This document shows positions 17,074 through 25,587 of a stretch of DNA of 64,000 nt, one piece after another. Positions within the stretch are counted from its first letter, which is position 1; every line of letters begins with the position of its first letter. This stretch comes from Tranquillimonas rosea. GTDB taxonomy: Bacteria; Pseudomonadota; Alphaproteobacteria; Rhodobacterales; Rhodobacteraceae. The notes under the pieces are model-generated. The model made no database searches and was not told the origin of the DNA. It saw only the letters and a list, made by a program, of their open reading frames with translations. Made by a program: the position numbers and the translations under genes. Location: contig NZ_FOGU01000007.1 of the NCBI RefSeq assembly GCF_900111315.1, forward strand, positions 171,501 through 235,500, given 5' to 3'.

Positions 17074-17439
17074 TCAGACGCATTCGAACCAGGCACCGTC
17101 GATGCGCACGCGCTCGACCATTTCGGTTCTGACGCCGAGACCGTTCTCGTTGAGAAGCTCGCACATCCTGTCACCGTCGATTAGATCGATGGCGACGTCC
17201 CGGGTTGGCTCCTCCTCTGTCGGGCGGCTATCCGTGTCCCCGGTGCCCACTTCGGCGCTGCCGAGCACCTCCTGCGCCGGTTCCCTTAGGTTGTGCTTCT
17301 TCCTCGCCTTCTCATGCTCCCCTGCCTGCACGGCTACTACTATGGCAGTGATAGGCGCGCGGTTACGGATCGCGCTACCCGCCTCGGCGATGGTCCAGAC
17401 GCCGGGCGCCGCATTCTCGACCGTTCCGCCATGCCGGAC
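17074..17439 (-). pseudogene. Decayed Mrr-like restriction endonuclease fragment
   Basis: After an in-frame TAA at 17440-17442 the minus strand reads 'RHGGTVENAAPGVWTIAEAG', close to the end of the Mrr winged-helix domain. It later reads 'IDLIDGDRMCELLNENGLGV', which resembles the C-terminal strand-helix of Mrr-type nucleases. The catalytic D-QxK region that should lie between is missing. Upstream of the stop the same frame still looks related ('SGRRSRCEN'). I read this as an internally deleted, inactivated type IV restriction gene; a GTG at 17331 could still make an 85-residue peptide. Confidence 0.4.
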
Positions 17440-17716
17440 TTAGGTGCGCTCCGAGGCGAGACAGCAGTTTATCTTCAGGCGCCGCTCGTTTTCGCATCGG
17501 GATCGTCTGCCAGAATTCCGAAGAGACGTCGAACCCGACAACTGTTTCGTCGATCTCTTGGACCGACGGGCTGCCAGATCGCGTCGACGGTGGCTCCCAT
17601 CGTTTCCGGCAGGGCCGGCAATCCATCTGGCTCGGCGATGAAGCGGCGATCAGATATCACAGCGGCCCTTGTCGATCATCTCGGCCATGCCGCGGCCATC
17701 AATCGGAACTCGTATT

Positions 17717-18367
17717 TCACTCCGGCCGGACGCGCTCCAGCGGATAAAAAATTTGTCGACGTGCAAAATCGATCTCTCCCTGCTGGTGCGCAGGTTGCAC
17801 GTAAGGGTTGGTTTCGACGACGATTTCGTTCAGTCGACTACCGATCGGTGGCCTGATCCTCTCCACCTGCGTCGCCCGCGCCGGCCGGGTGTGGCTGCTG
17901 GGGCTCTGGATGGGGGTGGGGGCATTGGCGGAGGGGCTTTGCCCCTCCGCCGGCGCCTTCGGCAGGGCAGAGCCCCCTTGTAGCGGGCACGGACCAGTCT
18001 CATTGTCTTCGGTCGTTGCAGGCTTCGTCGGCTCGATGATTTGGCCTGCTCTTAGTTTGCGGTAATAGGTGCTGCGCGACATGCCGAGTTCGACCCACGG
18101 CTGTCGTCGTTCCCGGCTGTTTTCTTGGAGCCATGCCTCGCGCGGCACCGATCCGGCAGCCCGACGTCGCATGCGCTCACGCTCTGCTTTGCGTCTCGCG
18201 CGTTCCTCCCTCGGCATGATCTGCTCGAGCCGGAGTGTCCGTGCCCCCTTGTCAGTCACTCCGAGCAGCTCTGCGACGGTGGCCCCAGAGTAGTGGTATC
18301 GGCCATCAGAGATGGGTGCGCCAATACGAGGCAGAGCCGCATGGCGGGCGGCGGTCTTCGCGATCCC
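17717..18367 (-). CDS. Detached C-terminal part of the element's primase/replication protein
   Basis: Open frame beginning right after the upstream primase stop but shifted one base. It includes 'DGRYHYSGATVAELLGVTD' and the basic block 'ARRKAERERMRRRAAG', then 'WVELGMSRSTYYRKLRAGQI', a resolvase-like helix-turn-helix commonly found at the C-terminus of RepB-type primases. The tail is proline/serine-rich. If translated separately it would need the GTG at 18259. It is more likely the rest of the primase after a frameshift, programmed or mutational. Confidence 0.6.
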   Translation of the reverse strand, partial: GIAKTAARHAALPRIGAPISDGRYHYSGATVAELLGVTDKGARTLRLEQIMPREERARRKAERERMRRRAAGSVPREAWLQENSRERRQPWVELGMSRSTYYRKLRAGQIIEPTKPATTEDNETGPCPLQGGSALPKAPAEGQSPSANAPTPIQSPSSHTRPARATQVERIRPPIGSRLNEIVVETNPYVQPAHQQGEIDFARRQIFYPLERVRPE

Positions 18368-18369
18368 GT

Positions 18370-19311
18370 TTATTCAGAAGGCGACAGGCCGGGCGTGGCT
18401 TCGGTGGCCATGCTCCGGACGAGGTCGGGGATCTCTCTTTCGTTAGATGTGTGGGACAAACAGGTCGCATAGAGGTGCAGCCAGATGTTTCGGACGCCCT
18501 TTGGCACCCGTCCGCCCCAGGACAGACGCAGCCGTTCGAGGTCCTGCATCACCACCTTGAAGCGAACCGCTGTTGCCAGGCCGCCGGAATGCTTCCTGGC
18601 CGTGGCCTTCTTTCGCCGCTTCTTCTGGAGGCTCAGCTGCTCGCGCGTCGGGCGCCCGGCAGCAATGTAGATGTCGTCGGCAAACCGATCGAAATCGTAG
18701 CGCTCGAGGCTGCCGCCGATGATTGACGCGATGGTCTGGCTCTTGGTGTTGAGTGATCCCGGCAAGCGCGTCACGCGCGCAGCATCGCAGCAGGCGGGAT
18801 CGGCACCGAGAGGCTTGAACATTTCAATCAGAGCATTCTGGGCGCTCTGCCATCGCGGCAGAGCCTGAGGAGGCAGCGGATTGATGAGCCAGATCGCGGC
18901 AAGGCCGCGCCCCGTCGAAAGAATTACGGAAGGTTCAGGCAGGTTCAGTGACACAAGGCGCATCAGGAAATCGAGCGACCACGGCCCTGGAGACTTTGTG
19001 GCGCCCACAGGCAGCCTATCGGTGTCGAGGTCAAGAAACAGGCCGTTCAGGGCGGCCAGACGGCCTACGCAGCGTGGCCCGTGAAACCGGTGCAGGGACA
19101 TGTAGCCGTCGCTGTCCAGAAAATTGTTGGCCCATAGCTGTGCGTCACGCAGCCGGTATGTCTTCGAGTGCATCGCGTCGGACCGATCCCTTGCCATGAG
19201 GGTCGTCTTGCCGATTGCGTCCGTCGGATGCAGCAACCGAACATAGTCCTCCGTGGTGAGCAGCGACGCTTCGGAGGGCGTCTCGAAATGGGATTGGCCG
19301 TAGTGTTTCAT
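18370..19311 (-). CDS. RepB-like DNA primase / replication initiation protein
   Basis: Archaeo-eukaryotic-type primase used by plasmids and mobilizable elements. In the 313 residues the catalytic acidic motif is 'GLFLDLDTD' (about 90-98), followed by 'STGRGLAAIWLI' (132-143) and the conserved 'ARVTRLPGSLNTKS' (178-191). The normal C-terminal extension is found in another frame directly downstream. The start ATG lacks a clear ribosome site. It implies that the element can replicate autonomously after excision. Confidence 0.75.
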   Translation of the reverse strand: MKHYGQSHFETPSEASLLTTEDYVRLLHPTDAIGKTTLMARDRSDAMHSKTYRLRDAQLWANNFLDSDGYMSLHRFHGPRCVGRLAALNGLFLDLDTDRLPVGATKSPGPWSLDFLMRLVSLNLPEPSVILSTGRGLAAIWLINPLPPQALPRWQSAQNALIEMFKPLGADPACCDAARVTRLPGSLNTKSQTIASIIGGSLERYDFDRFADDIYIAAGRPTREQLSLQKKRRKKATARKHSGGLATAVRFKVVMQDLERLRLSWGGRVPKGVRNIWLHLYATCLSHTSNEREIPDLVRSMATEATPGLSPSE

Positions 19312-19544
19312 TTCGAGGAACTGGTGCGGAACGCACCCGCCTCAAAACGCGGTCACTCTTCCAAATTCCTGGCTGACGAGCCTTCGTGAGAATTTCTCCG
19401 CGGTGACGTAAGGGCACGGCGTATTGCCGGAATCCATGTGAACCCAATTCCCGTTCAGACCGGGCGTCCCGTCCAGTCGGAAACACAGGATGAACACATG
19501 ATCTCGAAGAACGACAAACTGCCCAGCCCCCTGAACGAGCCGTA

Positions 19545-19570
19545 CGGGCCGGGCGCTACCGTCCGGCCCG
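19545..19570 (-). terminator. Hairpin after the second recombinase gene
   Basis: Perfect eight-base GC stem (19545-19552 with 19563-19570) starting six bases beyond the recombinase stop. No U run; a weak terminator or 3' end protector. Confidence 0.4.
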
Positions 19571-19575
19571 CCTTG

Positions 19576-20208
19576 TCAGAGTTCCACCGCTTCCGCGATG
19601 GCGAGTGCATCTTCGAGCTCGACGCCGAGATAGCGCACCGTGCTATCCATCTTCGTGTGGCCGAGCAGGAGCTGTACCGCGCGGAGGTTGCCAGTCTTGC
19701 GATATATCTGCGCCACCTTGGTACGCCGCATGGAGTGGGTGCCGTAGGCGCTCGGTTCGAGACCAATCGAGGTCACCCAGTCACGAACAAGGCGGGCGTA
19801 TTGCCTTGTCGAGATGTAGCGGCGTTCGTGAAAGCGCCCCGGCCAGAGATGCTCTGACCCGACCATCAGCGGGGCATCGAGCCAGGTCGCGATGGCTATT
19901 CGCGTCCCCTCGGTGATCTCGAAGCTGACCGGCGCCCGGGTCTTGCTCTGTACGATTGATGCGCGGTGCTTAACCTGTCCGGCCGCATAGACGTCGGCGA
20001 CCTTCAGCTTCACCAAGTCGCATCCGCGCAACTTGCTGTCGATGGCGAGATTGAAGAGCGCCAGCTCACGCGTCCGCTGAGCAATCTCGAGGCGGACCCG
20101 GATCGCCCATACATGCTTCGGCTCAAGCGGACGCTTCTGGCCGACGATGCGGCCCTTGTTCCAAGCGGGACGGCAGGCGCGGATGGCCGGTAGGTTTGTA
20201 GTCGGCAT
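19576..20208 (-). CDS. Stand-alone tyrosine recombinase catalytic domain
   Basis: A 210-residue recombinase lacking the usual N-terminal arm and core-binding domains. All catalytic positions are present: Arg in 'SKLRGCDL', Lys in 'SKTRAPV', 'HSMRR' (HxxR), His in 'LLGHTKM' and Tyr in 'STVRYLG'. The ATG at 20208 has a GGAGGAA site; 40 upstream codons are rejected. Relatives of this compact type are scattered on alphaproteobacterial plasmids and islands, perhaps as dimer resolvases or integrases. It sits at the opposite end of the element from int. Confidence 0.85.
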   Translation of the reverse strand: MPTTNLPAIRACRPAWNKGRIVGQKRPLEPKHVWAIRVRLEIAQRTRELALFNLAIDSKLRGCDLVKLKVADVYAAGQVKHRASIVQSKTRAPVSFEITEGTRIAIATWLDAPLMVGSEHLWPGRFHERRYISTRQYARLVRDWVTSIGLEPSAYGTHSMRRTKVAQIYRKTGNLRAVQLLLGHTKMDSTVRYLGVELEDALAIAEAVEL

Positions 20209-20409
20209 GGTGGTTCCTCCGATCCACCGCATCCGCCTCGTCTTCGGCACCACGCCGACGGTAGAGCATAGCAAATTTACCGCGCTACCACGCGATTCCG
20301 ACTGGGCGAGCCTGCCGCGCTGCCGCATGTCCGCTTCGAGCCCAGACCTACCAAGATGCCGCGAGATGATCGATCTCGGCTTTGGTAGGCCTTCATGCTA
20401 AGGTCCGGC

Positions 20410-20823
20410 ATGAACGATGCCGGGAAGCCCACGCATTCATCGAGTACGAACCCCTACATCCCCAAGGGTGACGGCGACAAAGCCGTGCAGGCGTACATCT
20501 CCGCAATGCCCGGCTGGAAAAGCGCCCTCGGCAAGGAGATCGGCGCAACCGTCGAAAAGGCCTTCCCCGAGGTGCGCAAACAGGTGCGATGGAACACGCC
20601 GTTCTATGGCAAAGACGACGGCTGGTTTCTCGCGATGTACTGTTTCAAGAACTACGTTCAGATCACCTTCATGACCGGGTCGTCGCTCGATCCGGTGCCG
20701 CCTAAGGCGTCCAAGGTAGAAGGCACTCGGTATCTGGACATTCTCGCGGATGAGGCCCTCGACAGAGAACAGCTTGCAAGCTGGGTTCGCCAAGCGCTGG
20801 AGCTTCCGGGGCGGCAGATCTGA
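20410..20823 (+). CDS. DUF1801 (YdhG-like) protein
   Basis: A 137-residue protein with the DUF1801 pattern 'VRKQVRWNTPFYGKDDGWFLAMYCFKNYVQITFM'. The fold is known in YdhG and frataxin-like bacterial proteins, but the role is unsettled. AAGG precedes the ATG at 20410. It is the first gene past the tRNA-Leu element and probably chromosomal. Confidence 0.82.
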   Translation: MNDAGKPTHSSSTNPYIPKGDGDKAVQAYISAMPGWKSALGKEIGATVEKAFPEVRKQVRWNTPFYGKDDGWFLAMYCFKNYVQITFMTGSSLDPVPPKASKVEGTRYLDILADEALDREQLASWVRQALELPGRQI

Positions 20824-20907
20824 AGCCGTCATGCGAGCTGGTATGACGAACTACGGCTTTGTCCGCGTAGTGTGAGTTAGTCTCGGCATCGATCTCGCGT
20901 ACACGGC

Positions 20908-20935
20908 GAACGGCCGGTCCGGTGAACCGCATTGC
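20908..20935. repeat. Dispersed intergenic repeat, diverged copy
   Basis: Resembles the GGTTCGGTGAAGC-containing intergenic repeats at about 55.07, 58.17 and 61.74 kb but with more mismatches. Non-coding. Confidence 0.3.
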
Positions 20936-21079
20936 AGTGGGCAGCCCTCGCGCGAAGGTCCGGTTAGGTGAAGGTTTTCTGATGCGGGTCGCGATGGAAC
21001 GCTGCGCACTGGCGCGACCAAGACCCGCGTTGGAAAACCTCCCAAGGAGGAAGGTCGGCCACGTTGTGCGTCCTTTTCG

Positions 21080-21583
21080 TTACGGCTGCTGGGCCTGGGA
21101 CAGCGCGGTCAGCCCGAAGAGCAGCAGCGCCGCCGCCAGTCCGCAGGCGATGGTTCGGACTGTGTTCCAGAAGGTCCAGCGCGGCAGGTAGGTGCCGGTC
21201 CAGTAGCTTTGCGTGGACGTCTCGGCCAGGTCCAACCCGGCCAGCGCCTCGTTCATCGGCACGTTGAAGACGACCGTGACCGCAAAGCAGCCGAGCAGGT
21301 AGACGAGGCCGGCCGTTGCGATCAGCATGGCCGGCGCGCCGTCGAGCCAGATCGCGGCATGGAGGACCAAAACCAGCGACACCGCCGCCAGGCCGAGGAA
21401 GAGGGTCATGAAGACCCAGCGGAAGACCTCACGGTTGATCACCTGCATGGCCTCGGCGCCGCCGTGCCCGCTGATGAGCGACAACGAACGCATGATGAAG
21501 TCGGAGAAGGCGAGGAAGACGCCACCGACCAGCGCATAGGCGAGAACGGCGACGTGAGCGAGATAGTAGACGAGGGGCGACAT
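21080..21583 (-). CDS. DUF1772 membrane protein
   Basis: A 167-residue protein with four hydrophobic segments and the DUF1772 (anthrone-oxygenase-like) marks 'NVPMNEAL' and a terminal 'WNTVRTIACGLAAALL'. Function of bacterial members is unproven. RBS AGGAG. It heads leftward after a DUF4345-like gene and an NmrA-like gene, a combination often found with an AraC regulator, as here. Confidence 0.82.
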   Translation of the reverse strand: MSPLVYYLAHVAVLAYALVGGVFLAFSDFIMRSLSLISGHGGAEAMQVINREVFRWVFMTLFLGLAAVSLVLVLHAAIWLDGAPAMLIATAGLVYLLGCFAVTVVFNVPMNEALAGLDLAETSTQSYWTGTYLPRWTFWNTVRTIACGLAAALLLFGLTALSQAQQP

Positions 21584-21670
21584 TGGGCAGGCTCCTTTGT
21601 ACGTGAGGGCCGGCGCGGCCGGGGGGACCGCGCCGCGGGAGTGGTCATCGCGCGGGACGCGCGTCAGCGA

Positions 21671-22099
21671 TCAGCGCGCGGGATGCGCGGCGGGGACCGG
21701 CGAGGCCGGCTGCCAGAGCCGATGGCGGAACGCGGCGATGAGAAGTGCCGCGATCGCGAGTTCGACGGCAAGGGCGGCGATCACGCTTCCGGATGGCAGG
21801 CCGTCGAGGGCCAGCCCGATCAGTCGCCCCGTCGGGAAGGAAACGAAGACCGTAAGGGACATGGCCACCGAGACGGACAAGAGTGCGCGTCGCCGGATGC
21901 CGAGCAGGATGAGGCCGCCGGAGGCGGCGAGGCCTGCGCCGGGCGCGCGCAATTCGCTCAGTAGGTTGGCGTCATCGCCGAGCGTGATGCCGTAGCTGGC
22001 GTAGAAGGCGTTCGGCGCGAACAGGATGGATGCGCCGATGGTGAGCGCAGTGAGGCCGGAGAGACCGAGCGCGATCTTCTCGAGCAAGGTGAGTTTCAT
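21671..22099 (-). CDS. DUF4345-like small membrane protein
   Basis: 142 residues, four hydrophobic spans, with 'LFAPNAFYASYGI' and 'LSELRAPGAGLAASGGLILLG' as in DUF4345 proteins. Lies between the NmrA-like and DUF1772 genes with short gaps (24 and 87 bases), so the three probably form one transcript. Role unknown. Confidence 0.72.
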   Translation of the reverse strand: MKLTLLEKIALGLSGLTALTIGASILFAPNAFYASYGITLGDDANLLSELRAPGAGLAASGGLILLGIRRRALLSVSVAMSLTVFVSFPTGRLIGLALDGLPSGSVIAALAVELAIAALLIAAFRHRLWQPASPVPAAHPAR

Positions 22100-22123
22100 G
22101 TCACGTTCCTCTCATGGGTGGTG

Positions 22124-22951
22124 TCAGGCGGCGCTCGTCCAGGCTCCGGCGCGTGCAACGGCGTGCGCGAAGTCGGCGAAATCACGGGGCGGACGTCCGA
22201 GTGCCCGCATCACGCCGTCGGTGATGTGGGCGTTCCGGCCGTCGAGCGTCTCCCGGGCGATGCTGGTGAAGACATCGGCGACGAAGTCCCCGCCGGCTTG
22301 CGCGACATTGGCATGGAAGTCCTCGAAGCTGATCGGCAGGTGCCGGATCTCCCGCCCCGTGGCCTGCGAGAGTGCGGCGGCCATCTCTGCGAAGGTCATC
22401 AGGCGCGGGCCCGTCACCTCGTAAAGCTCGCCACTGTGGCCGTCCTCGGTCAGCGCCGCGACCGCGACGTCGGCGATATCCTCGATGTCGATGATCGGCT
22501 CCGCGATGTCCCCGCCCGGCATCGGCAGGACGCCCGCAAGGATCGGGTCGCGCAGGTAGCCTTCGGAGAAGTTCTGCGCGAACCAGGCCGCGCGGACGAT
22601 CGTGAAATCGACGCCCGAGGCGCGGACCACGTCCTCGCCCAGCCGGGCATGGTGCTCGCCCCGGCCGGAAAGCAGCACGAGGTGCTCCACTCCGACGTCC
22701 CGTGCCGTCTCGCAGAGCGACTCAAGCTTGTTGACCGCGCCAGGGAAAGCGAGGTCGGGGAAGTATGTGACGTAGGCGGCGCGCACGCCGGTCAGGGCTG
22801 GCCCCAAAGTGTCAGGCGCCTCCCAGTCGAAAGGAATGTCGGAATTGCGTGAGCCTCGGCGGACGGCGATGTCGCGGGCCTCGAGGCGGCTGGCGACGCG
22901 GCGGCCGGTCTTTCCGGTGGCGCCGATGACGAGGATGGGTCGGTTTTGCAT
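22124..22951 (-). CDS. NmrA-like NAD(P)-binding oxidoreductase
   Basis: A 275-residue Rossmann protein with 'ILVIGATGKTGRRVASRL' (GxxGxxG) at the N-terminus. It belongs to the atypical SDR group of NmrA/quinone-oxidoreductase-2 proteins, which sense or reduce via NAD(P)H. The catalytic YxxxK is not evident. First gene of a three-gene leftward operon next to an AraC regulator. Confidence 0.85.
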   Translation of the reverse strand: MQNRPILVIGATGKTGRRVASRLEARDIAVRRGSRNSDIPFDWEAPDTLGPALTGVRAAYVTYFPDLAFPGAVNKLESLCETARDVGVEHLVLLSGRGEHHARLGEDVVRASGVDFTIVRAAWFAQNFSEGYLRDPILAGVLPMPGGDIAEPIIDIEDIADVAVAALTEDGHSGELYEVTGPRLMTFAEMAAALSQATGREIRHLPISFEDFHANVAQAGGDFVADVFTSIARETLDGRNAHITDGVMRALGRPPRDFADFAHAVARAGAWTSAA

Positions 22952-23061
22952 GGGGTCACTCCCTGGGTGTCCGTTTCGGTAGCCATGGGAATAGCCGGAC
23001 GAGTCCCGCCCGATCTTGACCGCGCCCGCCAGGTTTTTGACCCTCATCGCCAAGGGGGATC

Positions 23062-24066
23062 TCAGGCTCCCGCGCGCGCCTTGCGGTAGCTCGCGGGTGT
23101 CGTGCCCAGCCAGCGCTTGAAGGCCCGGGTAAATGCGCTTTGCTCGGAAAAGCCGGTGAGGAAGGCGATTTCGGCCAAGGAATGCCGGTTTTCGCGCAGG
23201 AGCCCCTCGGCGAGATCGCGGCGCGTTTCCTCGGTCAGGGCGTGGTAGCTCATCCCGTGTTCGGATAGGCGCCGATGGAACGATCGCGCGCTGAGGCCCA
23301 GACGACGCGCGATCTCCGCCATCTTCGGAGTTCCTTCGCTGAGCGCCTGCGCAATGGCATCCTTTGCCTGGCTCACGACCGCCGGGGCGTCCGAGATGCG
23401 AGACAGCTCCGCGTCGAGATGCGAGATCAGGTAGCGGGATATCCCCTCGTCGCCGAGGATGTTCGGCTGGGCGAGCGCCTCGTTCGCGAAGAGAAGCGCG
23501 TCGAGATCTGCGCCAAAGCGGACGGGACAGCCGAACCACTCCTCGTGAGCCGCGACGAAGCGCGGCGCGGCATGCCGGACCAGCACTCTGACGGGTGAGA
23601 CCGGCACCGGACTGACCTGCCGTGCAATCGACACGGCGCTCGCAAGAGTCGCCTCGTTCGACAGCCGCATCCCGAGGCGCCGTTCGCCCGCCCGATGCAG
23701 GATGAAGAATGTGCCCCCAGTCGCCGGTCGCAACTCGTATTCGACGACACTGGTCCAGAGCCGAGCATATCGCTCGGTCCGCGCGTAGGAAGCGCCCAGG
23801 GTCGTCGCCGCCTTGAAGGCCAGCCCCAGCGCACCGTATTCGTCGAGCCGCATCGACGCGCCGCACCGCACGGGAAGATCAGTTACGTCGGTCCGCTCTG
23901 CCATGCGTTCGAGCATGTCGTAGTAGCGCTCCGCCGGAATCATCTGTCCAGTGTCCCAAGGTCCCGCGGGGTCGATCCCGACCGAGGTCAACATTTCGTC
24001 CGCATCGACGCCGTTCCCAGCCGCGGCCGCCATCTTGCGAGCAAAGAGCGACGTCACGTAACCCAT
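23062..24066 (-). CDS. AraC-family transcriptional regulator (OruR/ArgR-like type)
   Basis: 334 residues: an N-terminal Arabinose_bd-type sensor domain (about 10-190) and a C-terminal double helix-turn-helix ('RRLGLSARSFHRRLSEHG', 'IAFLTGFSEQSAFTRAFKRW'). I use the ATG at 24066 because the family begins near there; a TTG at 24102 is possible and neither has a clear ribosome site. It is transcribed in the same direction as the NmrA-DUF4345-DUF1772 genes and is their likely activator. Confidence 0.85.
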   Translation of the reverse strand: MGYVTSLFARKMAAAAGNGVDADEMLTSVGIDPAGPWDTGQMIPAERYYDMLERMAERTDVTDLPVRCGASMRLDEYGALGLAFKAATTLGASYARTERYARLWTSVVEYELRPATGGTFFILHRAGERRLGMRLSNEATLASAVSIARQVSPVPVSPVRVLVRHAAPRFVAAHEEWFGCPVRFGADLDALLFANEALAQPNILGDEGISRYLISHLDAELSRISDAPAVVSQAKDAIAQALSEGTPKMAEIARRLGLSARSFHRRLSEHGMSYHALTEETRRDLAEGLLRENRHSLAEIAFLTGFSEQSAFTRAFKRWLGTTPASYRKARAGA

Positions 24067-24153
24067 GCTCGGCAGTTTATGCTGCGGCTCGTGAGCGGCC
24101 AAGTTCGACGCGTTGCGAAGCCTGCTGACGATCTCGCTCTGATCCTTGCAGCC

Positions 24154-24291
24154 CTATGCCCCGATGAAGTCGGATCGGCGTTCGATCAACGGGTCACACA
24201 GGTAGTCCACGAACAACCTGACCCGGCGGACCCGCCGCAGATCGGAATGCAGCAGGACTCCGCGCGCCAGCGAAGAGAGCCTTGGCGCGTA
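24154..24291 (-). pseudogene. Remnant of a LysR regulator C-terminus
   Basis: The minus strand reads 'LLHSDLRRVRRVRLFVDYL' before a stop, the signature C-terminal helix of LysR effector domains (LLTHPDLRRxxRVRxFMDF). The upstream two thirds of such a gene are absent, so this is a truncated relic. It lies between the AraC gene and the intact LysR gene and is not an extension of either. Confidence 0.55.
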
Positions 24292-24587
24292 AGGGGCGCT
24301 ATGTCTAACCGGTGCTGAGCCTGGGCCTGCTCGGGGCCGCGCGCCGCACCGCACTCTTCGGCACGCGCGCAGCCCGGTTCGCAGCGACCGGCATGGTCAA
24401 GCCCGAAAAGATGCCTCGCATCTTCTGCAAGCCGCGAAGGTCCGCTTCCGAGAGGCGTCGCCGCAGCAAACGCAGCGACGCGCGTGGCAGCTCTGAGCCG
24501 CCAGCGTCTACCGCACGTAGCTACCGGCGCACGTCAGACCTTCTGGCCTGAAATACACTCCTCACGAATAGGCTTCGTCAGGACCCT

Positions 24588-25493
24588 CTATCGCACAAGT
24601 CGACTGCGCTTCACGAGTTCGGTGAATGCCGCCGCGGGTGGGGAAAGCGTCCTGCCGGTGCGGCGCACAAGACCGATCCGCCTCTTTGCGCCGAAATCGG
24701 TGATCGGCCGCTGGATGAGGCTCGCCATGTTGAGCACCGGGAGCGTCATCGTGGGAAGCGCCGTGACCCCAAGCGCCGCAGAGACAAGCGCGCCTGCGGT
24801 CGCAAGGTGGGCGACCTCGAAGCGGGGCGAAAGCGAGGTTCCGTGGCGCAGGCAGGCGCCATCGATGAGTTCGCGCACGCTGGTTCCCTCGGCCATGGCG
24901 ATTATTGGCATCTCGAGGATCTCGGCCCAGGCATAGCCCCGGTTTTCGGCCAGCGGGCCGTCCGGATGACCGATGGCCACGAACTCGTCGTCGAAGAGCG
25001 GTTCGAAATGCATGCGGCTGCGCGTCGAGACGGTACCGGCCGCGAAGCCCAAGTCGGCGATACCGCTTTCGACAGCCTCCAGCACGCTCCCGGACAGGGC
25101 ATCGAGGATGCGCAGGTCGATGCCGGGGTGCTCCACCGAGAAGGCGCCGATCAGTCGCGGTAGCAGGCCGGCGGTGACGGAGGGCAGCCCCGCGATCGTG
25201 AGGCGTCCCTGGCGGCTCGACACGTAAGCCTCGAACTCTGCCATGCCGTCTTCGACGGTATAGAGCATCCGCCGGGCCACCCGCCCGAAGGCCTCGCCAG
25301 AGGCCGTCGTGTGCACATTCCGCGTGTCCCGGTCGAAAAGCCTGACGCCAAGGCGCGTTTCCAGGCCGGTGATCTGGCGCGATAGCGCAGAAGGAGAGAG
25401 GCCGAGCCTCTCCGCTGCGCCACGAAAGGTGCCCGCGTCGATCAGAGCCATCACGGCCCGGAAATCCGACAGGGTTGTATTGGTGAGTTCCAT
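24588..25493 (-). CDS. LysR-family regulator of the TAXI-TRAP/AtuA-like operon
   Basis: 301 residues: winged helix-turn-helix at the N-terminus ('TFRGAAERLGLSPSALSRQI') and a periplasmic-binding-protein-like effector domain. ATG 25493 is used as giving the normal LysR start; a GTG at 25523 would add ten residues. It diverges from the transporter operon across 94 bases, the classic arrangement for autoregulation and effector-dependent activation. Confidence 0.9.
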   Translation of the reverse strand: MELTNTTLSDFRAVMALIDAGTFRGAAERLGLSPSALSRQITGLETRLGVRLFDRDTRNVHTTASGEAFGRVARRMLYTVEDGMAEFEAYVSSRQGRLTIAGLPSVTAGLLPRLIGAFSVEHPGIDLRILDALSGSVLEAVESGIADLGFAAGTVSTRSRMHFEPLFDDEFVAIGHPDGPLAENRGYAWAEILEMPIIAMAEGTSVRELIDGACLRHGTSLSPRFEVAHLATAGALVSAALGVTALPTMTLPVLNMASLIQRPITDFGAKRRIGLVRRTGRTLSPPAAAFTELVKRSRLVR

Positions 25494-25587
25494 GCATCGA
25501 TAATCAACAAAAGTGCACTTCACGCAACAACGACTTTTCCTTCACCCTTGTCTCGGGTCCGACGGGCCCGCGACTTTGGGAGGAATC

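Noticed and set aside
19438..19857. 139-codon plus-strand frame opposite the second recombinase
   Set aside because: Mostly antisense to conserved recombinase motifs; only the first 40 codons are free and have no recognisable features.
22952..23866. N-terminal extension of the NmrA-like protein (frame open to about 580 codons)
   Set aside because: The extension overlaps the AraC gene on the same strand in another frame; the Rossmann motif starts right after the internal ATG at 22951.
20400..24300. Right attachment site of the tRNA-Leu element
   Set aside because: No direct copy of the tRNA 3' end was found by eye in this stretch; the border is left open.
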